48,816 nt of DNA from Granulicella sp. GTDB lineage: Bacteria; Acidobacteriota; Terriglobia; Terriglobales; Acidobacteriaceae. Of this stretch, positions 16,921 through 27,058 are shown in pieces (within the stretch, counting starts at the first letter, position 1; each line of letters begins with the position of its first letter). The stretch covers positions 1-48,816 of the forward strand of contig JANYLK010000037.1 of assembly GCA_025357875.1 (NCBI GenBank), in the 5' to 3' direction. The notes beneath the pieces were generated by a model. It saw only the letters and a program-made list of their open reading frames with translations. It did not search any database and was not told the origin of the DNA. The position numbers were made by a program, and so were the translations under genes.

Positions 16921-17058
16921 AATGTCTGGTTTCGGCCTCTTGTACATATGGGGATACGTGCTCTGGATACCCGCTATAACAACGCTAGCAGGACCCGCGT
17001 CTGTTGGGTGTAAGACTTTTGTAATGGAGGTGTACGACTGTTTTGTTAGGGTGTGTGC

Positions 17059-20043
17059 ATGACACTTTCGTGGAAGATTTCGCTGCGTTGTTGGCATCTG
17101 ATGGTCGCCGTGCAGGCTGGGTTGGTAGTAATGCTGCTGGTTCCTGCGTGTGCATTGGCTCAGGTAAAGCCGATTCTCGATCTGCCCTCGAGCAAGCAAA
17201 TTGTGGGGACAGTACCGGGCAATCCGCAGCGACTGAACTCCCTCCCAATGTCGATGGCAGTGTCTCCCGACCGGCGTTATGTGGTGACCGTGAACGCCGG
17301 GTATGGGACGTTCGAGTCAAAGTATGACCAGTCGCTGGCGGTGATGGATACACAGACGGGCAAGGTGACCGACTTTCCCGATGCGCGGACGGGGCTAAGC
17401 AGCAAGGAGACGCTTTACTCGGGGTTGGGGTTCAGCGCGGATGGGAAGCATGTGTATGCGAGCATCGCTTCGCTGACTAGCCCTGCGGGAGATGTCAAGG
17501 GGAACCCAGGGAACGGCATTGTGGAGTATGGATTTAGCGCGGGGAAGATTACGCCGGGAAGATTAATCCCGATTCCGTTACAAAAGCTGGCGGGTGGGCG
17601 GAGGACAAAACTGATTGGCGAGGTGGATGGGGCCGTTGCAGTGCCGTTTCCGGCGGCGCTTGCGGTGGTTGAACGTGGTTCCTTGGTTGGCGGAGAGTTG
17701 CTGGTCGCGGACAATTTTTCTGACGACGCGCTGCTAATTCAAAGTGCGACGGGCAGAGTCGTAACGCGGTTCGATCTGTCGGAGAGCGATGCTGTGCCGA
17801 GTACGTATCCCATTGCGCTTGCGGTTTCTAAGGATGGGGCGCGTGCGTTTGTGGCGCTTTGGAATGCGAGCGAGGTGGTGGAACTTGATTTGAAGAACGG
17901 GACGGTGGGGCGGAAGTTGGCGCTGCTGAAACCGGCCGATCCGTTGAAGCCCGGGACGCATCCTTGTGCGATGGAGATTTCTCCAGATGGAAAGACGCTT
18001 TATGTAGCGTTGGCGAATCGCGATGCCGTGGCGGTGGTGGATGTTTCGGGGAGTGGTGCGGCGGGGAAGTTTGCGGTGAAGGGCTACTTCGATACTCGGC
18101 TGCCCGGGCAGAGTTATTTTGGGGCAGAGCCGGATGCACTGGCGTTGAGTAACGACGGCGAACGACTGTATGTGGCGAACATGGGTTCGGATGCGGTGGC
18201 CGTCATCGACACGCGGAAGCTGACCGCGGGCGCTGCGAAGCTGGGAATGGTGGAGCCGCTTGGGTTCATTCCTACGGAATGGATGCCGATGTCGATGGCG
18301 GTGGCAGAAAACAAGCTGTATGTTGCGACGGCCAAGGGTCGGGGAACGGGCCCGAACAACTCCGCGCAAAGACCTGCGTCGGGCGCGGGTGAACCACTAT
18401 TGAAGAAGAAGTTTACTTACATCGCGACGCTGTTGTACGGGTCGCTGGCGGCGGTCGATTTGAAAGGTGTGGACTTGAAGGCGGCAACCGCAGAGGTGAT
18501 GGAGTCGAATCGGATGAAGGCGGCGGAGGAGAAGATTGAGTTTGCGGCGAGTGGTGCAAAAGCGAATTACTTCGCTGCGCTGCGGAATGACAAACCAGGC
18601 GCCCTACGGGATGACAACCTAATAGACAAGGATGACAAACAGGCCGGCCAGGACAACCACGGGGCGGGACCGATCAGGCATGTGGTGTACATCATCAAGG
18701 AGAACCGGACTTACGACCAGGTGTTTGGGGACCTGAAGCAGAACGGGAAGGCCGTGGGGAACGGCGACGCAAGCTTGACGATGTACGGCGGGAGTGTGAC
18801 GCCGAATCAGCACAAGCTGGCGTTGCAATTTGGCGTGCTGGATAACTTTTACGATTCGGCAGAGGTGTCGGGCGACGGGCATGTGTGGTCGAACGCGGCG
18901 ATTGGGACTGACTATCTGGAGAAGACGTGGCAGCAGGACTACCGCAACTCGCAGCGAACGTATGACTACGAGGGGATGGTCGCGAACGGGTATCCGATTC
19001 AGCAGAAGATTCCGGATGTGAATGAGCCTGCGAGCGGATATGTTTGGGGCAATGCGGATGCGCATGGCAGGACGCATTACAACTTTGGCGAGTTCATCTC
19101 GTCAACATTCTGCGATGCGAAGAAGACGGCCAATCCACAGTTTGGGCCAGTTCTGGAGGGGTCGAAGTGCACGAGGGCTGCGATCAAACAGGGCGAGGAG
19201 ATTCCGGCGGATTGGGGCGGTGGGGTGAGCAGGTGGCCGTGGGCAGTTCCACTTTTGGCCAATAATGTGGCGACCAAGCCGGAGTTGATGGGACATTTTG
19301 CGGCAGAGTCTCCGGACTTCAATTTGCGCGTGCCGGACCAGATTCGGGCGAATGTTTTTCTGAGGCATTTTGACGGATGGGTTGCGGATCTCTCGGCAGG
19401 CAAGGACACGATGCCGAACTACATCACGATGCGGCTGGGCAATGACCATACGGCGGGAACGGTGGTCAGCGGGCCGACTCCGAAGTCGTCGTTGGCGGAC
19501 AATGACCTGGCGATTGGCCGGGTGGTTGAGGCGGTATCGCACTCGGCTTACTGGGACGATACGGCGATCTTCATTCTCGAAGACGATGCGCAGAATGGGG
19601 CGGACCATGTAGACGCACATCGCAGCCTGGCGCTGGTGATCAGCAAATATGCTCCGCGCGCGGCGGATGGCGGAACGTTTGTGGACAGCCGGTTCTATTC
19701 GACGGTGAGCGTGGTGCGGACGATGGAGACGCTGCTGGGACTGCCTCCGATGAACAATAATGATGCGCTGGCTTCGTTAATGGGATCAATGTTTACGGGG
19801 CCGGGGGATCAGAAGCCGTTTGTAGCGGACGTGATGAATCGGGAGAATGGACTGATCTACACGGCCAACGCGAAGACGGCGGTGGGTGCGAAGGAGTCTG
19901 CGAAGATGGACTTCACGCATGCGGACCGGGCGGATGCGAAGAAGTTGAATGTAATTCTGTGGCGAGACGCGAGGGGAGATGCCGCAGTGCCGGCGCGGTT
20001 GATGCAACGGCAGAAGAAAGCGAAGAAGGATGAGGATGACTGA
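17059..20043 (+). CDS. Secreted bifunctional YncE-type beta-propeller / phosphoesterase
   Basis: A 994-residue exported fusion. After a signal peptide (about 15-37, ending ACALAQ), residues about 40-480 form a YncE/YVTN-like propeller with repeats such as SPDRRYVVTVN, SKDGARAFVAL, SPDGKTLYVALANRDAVAVVDV and SNDGERLYVANMGSDAVAVIDT. Residues about 540-960 are a phosphoesterase of the alkaline phosphatase superfamily (phospholipase C/acid phosphatase branch): HVVYIIKENRTYDQVFGD, DNFYDSAEVSGDGHVWSN, RLGNDHTAGT, ILEDDAQNGADHVDAHRS; the Asp, Glu and His residues bind the metal. Residues 505-535 between the domains are encoded by a dispersed repeat. The ATG at 17059 follows AGGG by 7 bases; a GTG at 17053 is possible. 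The substrate is unknown; a phosphodiester or phospholipid is likely. Confidence 0.88.
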   Translation: MTLSWKISLRCWHLMVAVQAGLVVMLLVPACALAQVKPILDLPSSKQIVGTVPGNPQRLNSLPMSMAVSPDRRYVVTVNAGYGTFESKYDQSLAVMDTQTGKVTDFPDARTGLSSKETLYSGLGFSADGKHVYASIASLTSPAGDVKGNPGNGIVEYGFSAGKITPGRLIPIPLQKLAGGRRTKLIGEVDGAVAVPFPAALAVVERGSLVGGELLVADNFSDDALLIQSATGRVVTRFDLSESDAVPSTYPIALAVSKDGARAFVALWNASEVVELDLKNGTVGRKLALLKPADPLKPGTHPCAMEISPDGKTLYVALANRDAVAVVDVSGSGAAGKFAVKGYFDTRLPGQSYFGAEPDALALSNDGERLYVANMGSDAVAVIDTRKLTAGAAKLGMVEPLGFIPTEWMPMSMAVAENKLYVATAKGRGTGPNNSAQRPASGAGEPLLKKKFTYIATLLYGSLAAVDLKGVDLKAATAEVMESNRMKAAEEKIEFAASGAKANYFAALRNDKPGALRDDNLIDKDDKQAGQDNHGAGPIRHVVYIIKENRTYDQVFGDLKQNGKAVGNGDASLTMYGGSVTPNQHKLALQFGVLDNFYDSAEVSGDGHVWSNAAIGTDYLEKTWQQDYRNSQRTYDYEGMVANGYPIQQKIPDVNEPASGYVWGNADAHGRTHYNFGEFISSTFCDAKKTANPQFGPVLEGSKCTRAAIKQGEEIPADWGGGVSRWPWAVPLLANNVATKPELMGHFAAESPDFNLRVPDQIRANVFLRHFDGWVADLSAGKDTMPNYITMRLGNDHTAGTVVSGPTPKSSLADNDLAIGRVVEAVSHSAYWDDTAIFILEDDAQNGADHVDAHRSLALVISKYAPRAADGGTFVDSRFYSTVSVVRTMETLLGLPPMNNNDALASLMGSMFTGPGDQKPFVADVMNRENGLIYTANAKTAVGAKESAKMDFTHADRADAKKLNVILWRDARGDAAVPARLMQRQKKAKKDEDD
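18571..18650 (+). repeat. In-frame GATGACAA-type repeat within the phosphoesterase fusion gene
   Basis: TTCGCTGCGCTGCGGAATGA, then CAAACC, matches the intergenic repeat at 15781-15814. It is followed by two further GGATGACAA-like units (near 18609 and 18630). All are read in frame and code for an Asp/Asn/Lys/Gln-rich linker (residues 505-535) between propeller and phosphoesterase. Confidence 0.55.
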
Positions 20044-20992
20044 GCGTCGGATGGAGAGTAAGGGGTTGGGGCCGTTTCGGCTGGCGCCGTGGTTCAGCGA
20101 ACGGCCTTGGGGAAGACGAGATCTGCGGCCGTGGTATGCGTCTACGGGGACGACGGAGTTGATCGGCGAGGCATGGCTGACGGGACCGGCGAGCGTGGTG
20201 GAGACCGGTGCGATGGCGGGCGAAACTCTGGCGGCGGTGGTGGCGGAGGCGAGTGAGCACGTGCTGGGTGCTGGCGGCGGAATGGAGTTTCCGTTGCTGG
20301 TGAAGCTGCTGTTTCCCAGTGACAAGCTGTCGGTTCAGGTACATCCGGATGATGCTCAGGCGCAGGCCATGGGACAGCCGCGCGGCAAGACCGAGTGCTG
20401 GTATGTGCTGGAGGCGGAGTTGGGCGCGACGATTGCCCTGGGTCTGCGAGAGGGCTCGACGGTAGATGCGGTGCGGGCGGCTATCGCGGATGGGACGATG
20501 GAAGAGTGGATGGAGTGGGTGCCGGTGCAAGTTGGCGACATGGTGTTTGTGGATGCGGGGACGGTGCATGCGATAGGGCCGGGAGTGGTTTTGCTCGAAA
20601 CGCAGCAGACGTGCGATATTACGTTTCGCATGTATGACTATGGGCGTCCACGCGAGTTGCACGTGGAGCAGGCGTTGCGGGTGATGAAGATGCATACCGC
20701 TGCGGGGAAGGTAAAGCCGGTACAGATGGACGGATTTGTGCGGCTGATTGAGCAGAAGTATTTTGTGGTGGACCGGTATGACGTTGGTGCGGGATGTGAG
20801 GCCGTAATATCGATTGCTGGCCCGGGATGTCTCGTGGGGCTGGTCGGCTCGGCTCGAGTAGAGGCTGTCGGTTCGGAGTGGGTGGATTTATTGCGTGGAC
20901 AGGCGTTGGTCGTACCGGCTGGCGTCGGATCGCTGGTGGTTACGAGTGATGCGGGGGTTTCCTTTGTGCAGTGTTTTGCGCCTGCTGGTTGA
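20030..20992 (+). CDS. manA: Mannose-6-phosphate isomerase, type I
   Basis: Zinc enzyme interconverting mannose-6-phosphate and fructose-6-phosphate, feeding GDP-mannose and glycan synthesis. The 320-residue product has the type I zinc ligands Gln103 and His105 (LSVQVHPDD), Glu122 (KTECWYVLEAE) and His180 (DAGTVHAIGPG). LLVKLLFPSDKLSVQVHPDDAQA and ITFRMYDYGRPRELHVEQAL are family signatures. It is on the short side for the class, as in the Bacillus-type ManA. The start codon (20030, 20036 or 20051) is unsure; the first two overlap the end of the preceding gene by 14 or 8 bases, which implies coupled translation. The pairing with a phosphoesterase fusion may be chance. Confidence 0.92.
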   Translation: MRMTERRMESKGLGPFRLAPWFSERPWGRRDLRPWYASTGTTELIGEAWLTGPASVVETGAMAGETLAAVVAEASEHVLGAGGGMEFPLLVKLLFPSDKLSVQVHPDDAQAQAMGQPRGKTECWYVLEAELGATIALGLREGSTVDAVRAAIADGTMEEWMEWVPVQVGDMVFVDAGTVHAIGPGVVLLETQQTCDITFRMYDYGRPRELHVEQALRVMKMHTAAGKVKPVQMDGFVRLIEQKYFVVDRYDVGAGCEAVISIAGPGCLVGLVGSARVEAVGSEWVDLLRGQALVVPAGVGSLVVTSDAGVSFVQCFAPAG

Positions 20993-21111
20993 CCTATTGT
21001 CGTGCGCACTGCCACTACGGAGATTCTGACCTTGCAGGTCCGAATGACGGACGTAAGGCGCGACTGGGAAAATCCAATTAGGATGGAGCGCGAATTGATT
21101 TTGGAGGGATG

Positions 21112-22047
21112 ATGCGGCGAAGCGGATTTGCGTTGGCGTGTGTGATTGGGATTTCGATGAGTGGGGTGGTGGGGCTGGGGCAGGTTCCGGCGGCGCCAGC
21201 GCTGGTGGATGCTGCGGCGGTGAACGGTCCGGCACCGATGCCGCTGTGGGCGGGCGGCGCTCCGGGTGCGCTGGGCGACGCGGATGACGATAAGCCGACG
21301 ATCACGGCGTATATTCCAGCGTCGAACCCGACCAAGACGGCAGTGCTGATTGCTCCGGGCGGGGGGTATCAGCATCTCTCGATGGTGAAGGAAGGCTCGA
21401 ATGTGGCAGCGTGGCTAAACGCGCACGGGGTTGCGGCGTTCGTGCTGAAGTATCGGTTGGGACCGAAATATCACAATCCCGTTGAGCTTGGGGATGCGCA
21501 GAGAGCAATGCGGACGGTGCGTAGCGATGCGGCGAAGTATGGCATTACGCCGGATCGTATCGGGATGTGGGGATTCTCGGCGGGCGGACATTTGACGGCG
21601 AGCGCGGGAACTATGTTCGATGCGGGAGATGCAGCGGCGACGGATGTGATCGAGCAACAGAGCAGCCGGCCGAACTTTCTGATTTTGGCGTATCCGGTAA
21701 TCACGATGCAGGATCCCTCTGTACATAAGGGATCGCGGACATATTTGTTGGGCGATGCTCCGACGCAGGCGTTGATGGATGCGATGTCGCCGGATCTGCA
21801 TGTGACTGCGCAGACGCCTCCAACGTTTCTGTTTACGACGACCGACGACCATACTGTGCCGGTGATGAACAGCGTCATGTTTTATTCGGCACTAGTGAAG
21901 GCCGGTGTTCCGGTGGAGATGCATGTGTTCCAGCACGGCGCACATGGTGCGGGACTGGCGCCGGCGAATTCGCAGTTGACGGTATGGACGGAGTTGCTGA
22001 TCAAGTGGATGCGCGAGCGCGGATATGCGGCAGCGGCGAATCCGTAG
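21112..22047 (+). CDS. Secreted alpha/beta hydrolase (acetyl-esterase/BD-FAE type)
   Basis: A 311-residue exported esterase. I favour the second of two adjacent ATGs (21112), since the ribosome site GGAGG (21103-21107) then stands at a workable distance; 21109 would be too close. A signal peptide ends near GLGQ. The serine hydrolase marks are the oxyanion loop APGGGYQHLS, the nucleophile elbow GFSAGG (Ser at about 157), the Asp in FTTTDDHTVP and the His in QHGAHGAG. WAGGAPGALGDADDDKPTITAYIP resembles esterases often attached to or encoded with xylanases, so deacetylation of hemicellulose is a fair guess. It stands 117 bp after manA, behind a short hairpin near 21030-21042. Confidence 0.88.
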   Translation: MRRSGFALACVIGISMSGVVGLGQVPAAPALVDAAAVNGPAPMPLWAGGAPGALGDADDDKPTITAYIPASNPTKTAVLIAPGGGYQHLSMVKEGSNVAAWLNAHGVAAFVLKYRLGPKYHNPVELGDAQRAMRTVRSDAAKYGITPDRIGMWGFSAGGHLTASAGTMFDAGDAAATDVIEQQSSRPNFLILAYPVITMQDPSVHKGSRTYLLGDAPTQALMDAMSPDLHVTAQTPPTFLFTTTDDHTVPVMNSVMFYSALVKAGVPVEMHVFQHGAHGAGLAPANSQLTVWTELLIKWMRERGYAAAANP

Positions 22048-22049
22048 CG

Positions 22050-22065
22050 TGATTCTTGAGAATCA
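22050..22065 (+). promoter_or_regulatory. TGATTCT-TG-AGAATCA dyad upstream of amt
   Basis: Two perfect 7-bp arms (22050-22056 and 22059-22065) around a 2-base centre, just after the hydrolase stop and about 100 bp before the amt start. The near-zero loop suits a protein operator better than a terminator. No NtrC/sigma-54 consensus is visible nearby. The regulator is unknown. Confidence 0.4.
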
Positions 22066-22163
22066 ATGGATGCTTGCGACTGCTTTGTGTAGAGTACGCA
22101 AGGCGGTAGATGCAGGATTGTGTCGTGCTGAATGTTAGGAAGCTCGAAACAGGTGATCGGCAG

Positions 22164-23633
22164 ATGGGTTTGATGTTGCGGAAGATGCGGGTTGTGTCGT
22201 GCGTTGGGGTGTTGGCGGGCTCTTTCCTGATCGGAGGGATACCCGCGCCGGCACAAGCCCCTATGCCTGCGGCCTGGGTCGGGGCGCCGGCGTTATCGGC
22301 GCCCTCGGCTGGCTCCGAGTCGGATCGCATTGCAGTACTCGAGAAGCAGGTAGCCGACCAGGATGCGGCGATCAAGAATGCTCAGACGGCGGGCGATAAC
22401 TCCTGGATGCTCATTTCGGCGGCGCTGGTACTGCTGATGACGGGGCCTGGGCTCGCACTTTTTTACGGCGGGCTGGTGCGCAAGAAGAACGTGCTGAGCA
22501 TGATGATGCAGAGCTTCGCCATGATGGCGGTTGTGACTGTGCTGTGGGCGGTTGTGACTTACTCGCTAGCGTTTAGCACCGGAAATGCATTTATCGGCGG
22601 TCTCCACAATATGTTTCTGCATGGCGTAGGACTTGCACCGAGCCCCTATGCGCCGACGATTCCGTTGCAGACATTTATGGTGTATCAGTTAATGTTCGCG
22701 ATTATTACGCCGGCGCTGATCACAGGAGCATTTGCCGAGCGGATGAAGTTTTCGGCAATGCTGGTGTTTATGGTGCTGTGGGCGATTGTTGTGTACAGCC
22801 CGATGGCGCACATGGTGTGGGGAGTCGGCGGCCTGCTGAACGCAGCGACGGGCAGATTCCCTTGCCTGGATTTTGCGGGTGGCACGGTGGTGCATGTGAC
22901 GTCGGGCGTCTCAGCGCTGGTGACGGCGCTTTATCTGGGGAAACGGATCGGCTATCCGAAGGTCTCGATGCAGCCGCACTCGGTTGTGCTGAGCTTTATC
23001 GGGGCCTGCCTGCTGTGGGTGGGATGGTTCGGATTCAACGCGGGTTCTGCGCTGGGCGCGGGAACGCTGGCGACTTCGGCGTTCGTCGCGACCCATTTTG
23101 GCGCGGCTGCGGCAGCGATTGGATGGAGCGCAGCGGAGTGGATGTGGAATGGCAAGCCTTCGGTACTGGGTGCGATCTCCGGCGCGGTGGCAGGGTTGGT
23201 GGCGATTACACCGGCTTCGGGCTTTGTTAGCCCAATGTCGGCGCTGTGGATCGGATTGATCGCAGGGGCGGTCTGCTTTTTCATGGTGGTCAAGGTGAAG
23301 AGCTGGTTTGGATACGACGATTCGCTGGATGCATTTGGCGTGCATGGAGCGGGCGGAACTCTAGGCGCTCTGCTAACGGGTTTCTTTGCCAACAGCGCAA
23401 TCAATCCGATTTATGGGACGGGCAAGGCTACGGGACTGTTCGAGGGGAACTGGCGGCAGGTGTTCGACCAGGCGATGGGTATCGCGATTGCCTGGACCTT
23501 GGCCATTGTGGGCACTCTTATCATTCTGTTCATCGTGGACAAGACGATTGGGCTTAGGGTGACTGCAGGGGAGGAAGAGGCAGGTCTTGATCTTTCGCAG
23601 CATGGCGAAGAGGGATACGAGTGGGCGCATTGA
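22164..23633 (+). CDS. amt: Ammonium transporter, Amt family
   Basis: A 489-residue inner-membrane ammonium channel. I chose ATG 22164, which has AGGTGA seven bases upstream; an in-frame ATG at 22110 would add 18 poor residues. The N-terminus is a cleavable hydrophobic segment (VVSCVGVLAGSFLIGGIPAPAQA), then an Ala/Pro stretch and a short heptad-like helix (RIAVLEKQVADQDAAIKNA) before the first core helix (SWMLISAALVLLMTGPGLALFYGGLVRKKN). Eleven helices follow. The twin-His pair is in GGTVVHVTSG and DAFGVHGAGG. The long N-terminal part is absent from E. coli AmtB. It leads the nitrogen cluster amt-glnK-glnD. Confidence 0.95.
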   Translation: MGLMLRKMRVVSCVGVLAGSFLIGGIPAPAQAPMPAAWVGAPALSAPSAGSESDRIAVLEKQVADQDAAIKNAQTAGDNSWMLISAALVLLMTGPGLALFYGGLVRKKNVLSMMMQSFAMMAVVTVLWAVVTYSLAFSTGNAFIGGLHNMFLHGVGLAPSPYAPTIPLQTFMVYQLMFAIITPALITGAFAERMKFSAMLVFMVLWAIVVYSPMAHMVWGVGGLLNAATGRFPCLDFAGGTVVHVTSGVSALVTALYLGKRIGYPKVSMQPHSVVLSFIGACLLWVGWFGFNAGSALGAGTLATSAFVATHFGAAAAAIGWSAAEWMWNGKPSVLGAISGAVAGLVAITPASGFVSPMSALWIGLIAGAVCFFMVVKVKSWFGYDDSLDAFGVHGAGGTLGALLTGFFANSAINPIYGTGKATGLFEGNWRQVFDQAMGIAIAWTLAIVGTLIILFIVDKTIGLRVTAGEEEAGLDLSQHGEEGYEWAH

Positions 23634-23745
23634 GATGTGGATGACGCAAAGGTTTGTAGAGGTGCATAGCTTGGGTCCGACGTGCATCGGAAGTGGTAAG
23701 AGCAAGTTCGTCGAGCGTACTATGCTAGAGCTTTACCGAAGGTGA

Positions 23746-24105
<360 letters not shown>

Positions 24106-24134
24106 GAGGTACCAAATCCGAGGTTCGAGGCAAG

Positions 24135-26876
24135 ATGGCATCGCAGTGCGTGAGGCTTGATGGCTGTATGCTGGAGGTTCTACAGCAAAACACAGCGATG
24201 CAGGAAAACGAGACCCCAAGCAACGGGATGTGCGGAGACTACCAGCGCCGGATGCTGGAAATTCGTGGCGCCTTTGAGGCTGGTGCGACGGGGTCCTTGA
24301 CGATTGCGGCTCGATCCAAGGCGATGGATGAATTGATCGTGAGATTGTGGACGCGAGCGGTGGCTGAGAGTCCCGCGCTTCGGTCTGGGATTGCGCTGGT
24401 GGCACTGGGTGGATACGGGCGCAGCGAGTTGTTTCCCTACTCGGATGTGGACCTGATGTATCTGCTGGACGGCAAGGTCTCCGAGAAGGATGTGAAGCTT
24501 TCGATACGGCGCATTAGCCAGGAGCTTTGGGACTGCGGTATTCGGCTCTCGCCGCAAACTCGCAAGCGGAGCGAGGCGGAGCGGTTCGATTCGGACAATG
24601 TGGAGTTTGCTCTGGCGTTGCTGGACCACAGGTTGCTGGCTGGGGACGCAGCGGTCTACGAGCGGTTTGCCAATATTGGGCTTCCGAAGATACTGCAGCG
24701 GGAGAGCAAGGCAATTGTGGCGGGACTAGTCAAACTGACCTCGGAGCGGCACAAGAAGTATGGGGATACGCTGTTTCACCTAGAGCCAAGCATCAAGGAT
24801 TGTCCGGGTGGATTGCGAGATGTGCATGTCTGCGCGTGGATTATGACGCTCGCCGATGCGGGTTCAGATAAAAAGGCGGAAGCCTTGGTGCCCAACCTGA
24901 GTGGGTTGGCGGCTGGCGATCGCGAAGAGTTTGCGGAGGCTGTGGAATTCCTGTTTGTGGTGCGATGCTTTCTGCACTACCGGCATGAACGCGACGACAA
25001 TACGCTGGACTGGCAGGCACAGGATGCAGCAGCGAAGACATTGATCGGGCCAGGGCGGGCGCGGGCGACTGGGGAAGAATCGACTACGGATGCTGCGTAC
25101 TGGATGCGGCTTTATTTCCGCCATGCCAGAAGCGTAGAGCGCCGACTGACCCAGATGCTGGAAGTGGTGCCGGCAAAGCAGCGAACCGGACGGTGGAGCG
25201 TGCCGGGGAAGGCTGCCTTCTCGAAGGCGCGACGTCCGGCTGAGCCTTTGCCGGTAGGATTTCGCGTAGTAGGTGGGCGAGCGATTCTGAATGAAGCGGG
25301 CGGCTCGATTGGCGATCCCGCGCATGATCCTCAGGTCGTGCTGCAGTTGTTTGCGGCGATGTCGAGGCTGGGATGCATGCTCGATCGAGCGAGCGAAGAG
25401 AGGATGTCGCAGGCGCTGCCTCTACTGTCGACTCATCTTGAAGAAGGGCCGGTGCTGTGGCTGCATCTCCGCGAGATTCTGCTTGGCGCGTACGCGGGTA
25501 AGACGCTGCGGGCGATGCATGCCTTGGGGATTCTCGAACTTCTGATTCCGGAGTTTCATGGCATCGACGCGCTGGTGATCCGAGATGCCTACCATCGCTA
25601 CACGGTGGACGAGCACACGATGGTGCTGATCGACACGATGCATGGTTTGGCGACACCGCAAGAAGGTACGATGAGCGAGTGGGCGACGCGGTTTGGCGGG
25701 ATACTGCGCGATGTGCAGCACTGCGATCTGCTGTATCTGGGCGGACTTCTACATGACACGGGAAAGGGCCGCAGCACAGGGGACCACGCCCGTGAGAGTG
25801 CGCGGATGGCCAAGAGTGTTGCAGGACGGCTGGAACTGGATGCGTACGAGAGCGAGTTGCTGCTAGGGCTGATTCGCAATCATCTGGAGATGTCAGCGGC
25901 GCTGCGGCGGGACATCTTCGATCTGGAGACGGTGCGCGCATTTGCCGGCAAGGTGCAGACTCCGGAAGCTTTGCGCATGCTGACGCTGTTTACGTATGCG
26001 GATATTCACGCGGTGCATCCGGATGCATTGACTCCGTGGAAGGCGGAGAACCTTTGGCGACTGTATCTGGCCACGGCCAACTACCTGGACCGCAGCGTTG
26101 ACGACGAGCGCGTAGGCGCGCGGGTAGGCAAGGAATTGGTGAATCGCGTGGTGGCGGTGCTGCCCGGCAAGAGGATGCAGGTGGAGGCGTTTCTAGAGGG
26201 CTTCCCAGAGCGTTATCTGCGGACCCGGACGCCGGAACAGGTGCGGATGCATTTTGAGATGGCGGAACGATTCGCCGAGGACAAGGTGCAGATTGGTTTT
26301 CACTACGCCCCGGGGGCAAGTGAGGTCACGCTGGTCACGCCGGACCGTGCACTGCTGTTCGCGGACCTGGCGGGCGCGCTGGCAGGTTGGGGCATGAACA
26401 TCGTTACGGCGGACGCTTTCTCGAACCGACAGGGCACCGTAGTCGATAACTTCAGGTTCACCGACACCTTTCGCACGTTGGAGATGAATATGTCGGAGCA
26501 CGCGTCGTTTGTGGGCAATCTGCACGATGTAATGGTTGGCAAGATCGCAGTGGAGAAGCTACTGACGGGGCGGCGGAGGGGACGGAAGAAGGCACCCAAG
26601 GTCGTGGTGCAGACACGTGTGGACTTCGATGATGAAGTTTCGTCTCATAGCACGCTGCTGCAGGTCGTAGCGCAGGACATGCCGGGGTTGCTGCGGGCGG
26701 TAAGTCTCACTCTGGCGGGGCATGGCTGCAATATTGAGGTGGCGCTGGTGGATACCGAGGGGGAGACCGCGATTGACGTGTTTTACGTAACCCGCAACGG
26801 AGCAAAACTAGATGTGGAGCAGTGCAGGGAACTGAAGAAGGACCTGCTGACAGGGATTGAAGAGAACGCTGGCTAG
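24135..26876 (+). CDS. glnD: [Protein-PII] uridylyltransferase / uridylyl-removing enzyme
   Basis: A 913-residue bifunctional sensor of glutamine that adds UMP to, and removes it from, Tyr51 of PII. The nucleotidyltransferase motif GGYGRSEL (92-99) and DVD (104-106) are intact. The linker domain includes HLEPSIKDCPGGLRDVH. The HD hydrolase has His540-Asp541 (LLHDTGKGRSTGDHARES) and LIRNHLEMS. Two C-terminal ACT domains bind glutamine: about 730-800 (EVTLVTPDRALLFADLAGAL) and about 835-913 (LLQVVAQDMPGLLRAVSLTL). Length agrees with the family. The start has GAGG a few bases upstream. Having transporter, PII and modifying enzyme together makes a full nitrogen-sensing unit. Confidence 0.95.
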   Translation: MASQCVRLDGCMLEVLQQNTAMQENETPSNGMCGDYQRRMLEIRGAFEAGATGSLTIAARSKAMDELIVRLWTRAVAESPALRSGIALVALGGYGRSELFPYSDVDLMYLLDGKVSEKDVKLSIRRISQELWDCGIRLSPQTRKRSEAERFDSDNVEFALALLDHRLLAGDAAVYERFANIGLPKILQRESKAIVAGLVKLTSERHKKYGDTLFHLEPSIKDCPGGLRDVHVCAWIMTLADAGSDKKAEALVPNLSGLAAGDREEFAEAVEFLFVVRCFLHYRHERDDNTLDWQAQDAAAKTLIGPGRARATGEESTTDAAYWMRLYFRHARSVERRLTQMLEVVPAKQRTGRWSVPGKAAFSKARRPAEPLPVGFRVVGGRAILNEAGGSIGDPAHDPQVVLQLFAAMSRLGCMLDRASEERMSQALPLLSTHLEEGPVLWLHLREILLGAYAGKTLRAMHALGILELLIPEFHGIDALVIRDAYHRYTVDEHTMVLIDTMHGLATPQEGTMSEWATRFGGILRDVQHCDLLYLGGLLHDTGKGRSTGDHARESARMAKSVAGRLELDAYESELLLGLIRNHLEMSAALRRDIFDLETVRAFAGKVQTPEALRMLTLFTYADIHAVHPDALTPWKAENLWRLYLATANYLDRSVDDERVGARVGKELVNRVVAVLPGKRMQVEAFLEGFPERYLRTRTPEQVRMHFEMAERFAEDKVQIGFHYAPGASEVTLVTPDRALLFADLAGALAGWGMNIVTADAFSNRQGTVVDNFRFTDTFRTLEMNMSEHASFVGNLHDVMVGKIAVEKLLTGRRRGRKKAPKVVVQTRVDFDDEVSSHSTLLQVVAQDMPGLLRAVSLTLAGHGCNIEVALVDTEGETAIDVFYVTRNGAKLDVEQCRELKKDLLTGIEENAG

Positions 26877-26960
26877 CAATAAACAAATGTGTGGGTAACT
26901 GAGTAATTAACTGGTGGTCACCTATGGAAGCAATCATCCACTTTCGTGACGAATAAGCCC

Positions 26961-26983
26961 TAAGCGGCCAACCATTGGCCTTA
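26961..26983. other. Short hairpin in the glnD-nuoB gap
   Basis: The 221-bp gap (26877-27097) holds GGCCAA (26966-26971) paired with TTGGCC (26975-26980) around a 3-base loop, with TAAG/TTA extending the stem past a bulge. It may be the end of the glnD transcript, but no T-run follows. The gap also contains the nuoB promoter. Confidence 0.35.
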
Positions 26984-27058
26984 TCCATGGCATCGCATCA
27001 TAGGTAGCAAAATACCTTCGATGTTTCGGGTCATTGTCGCTCACCTCTGGCGAAATGA

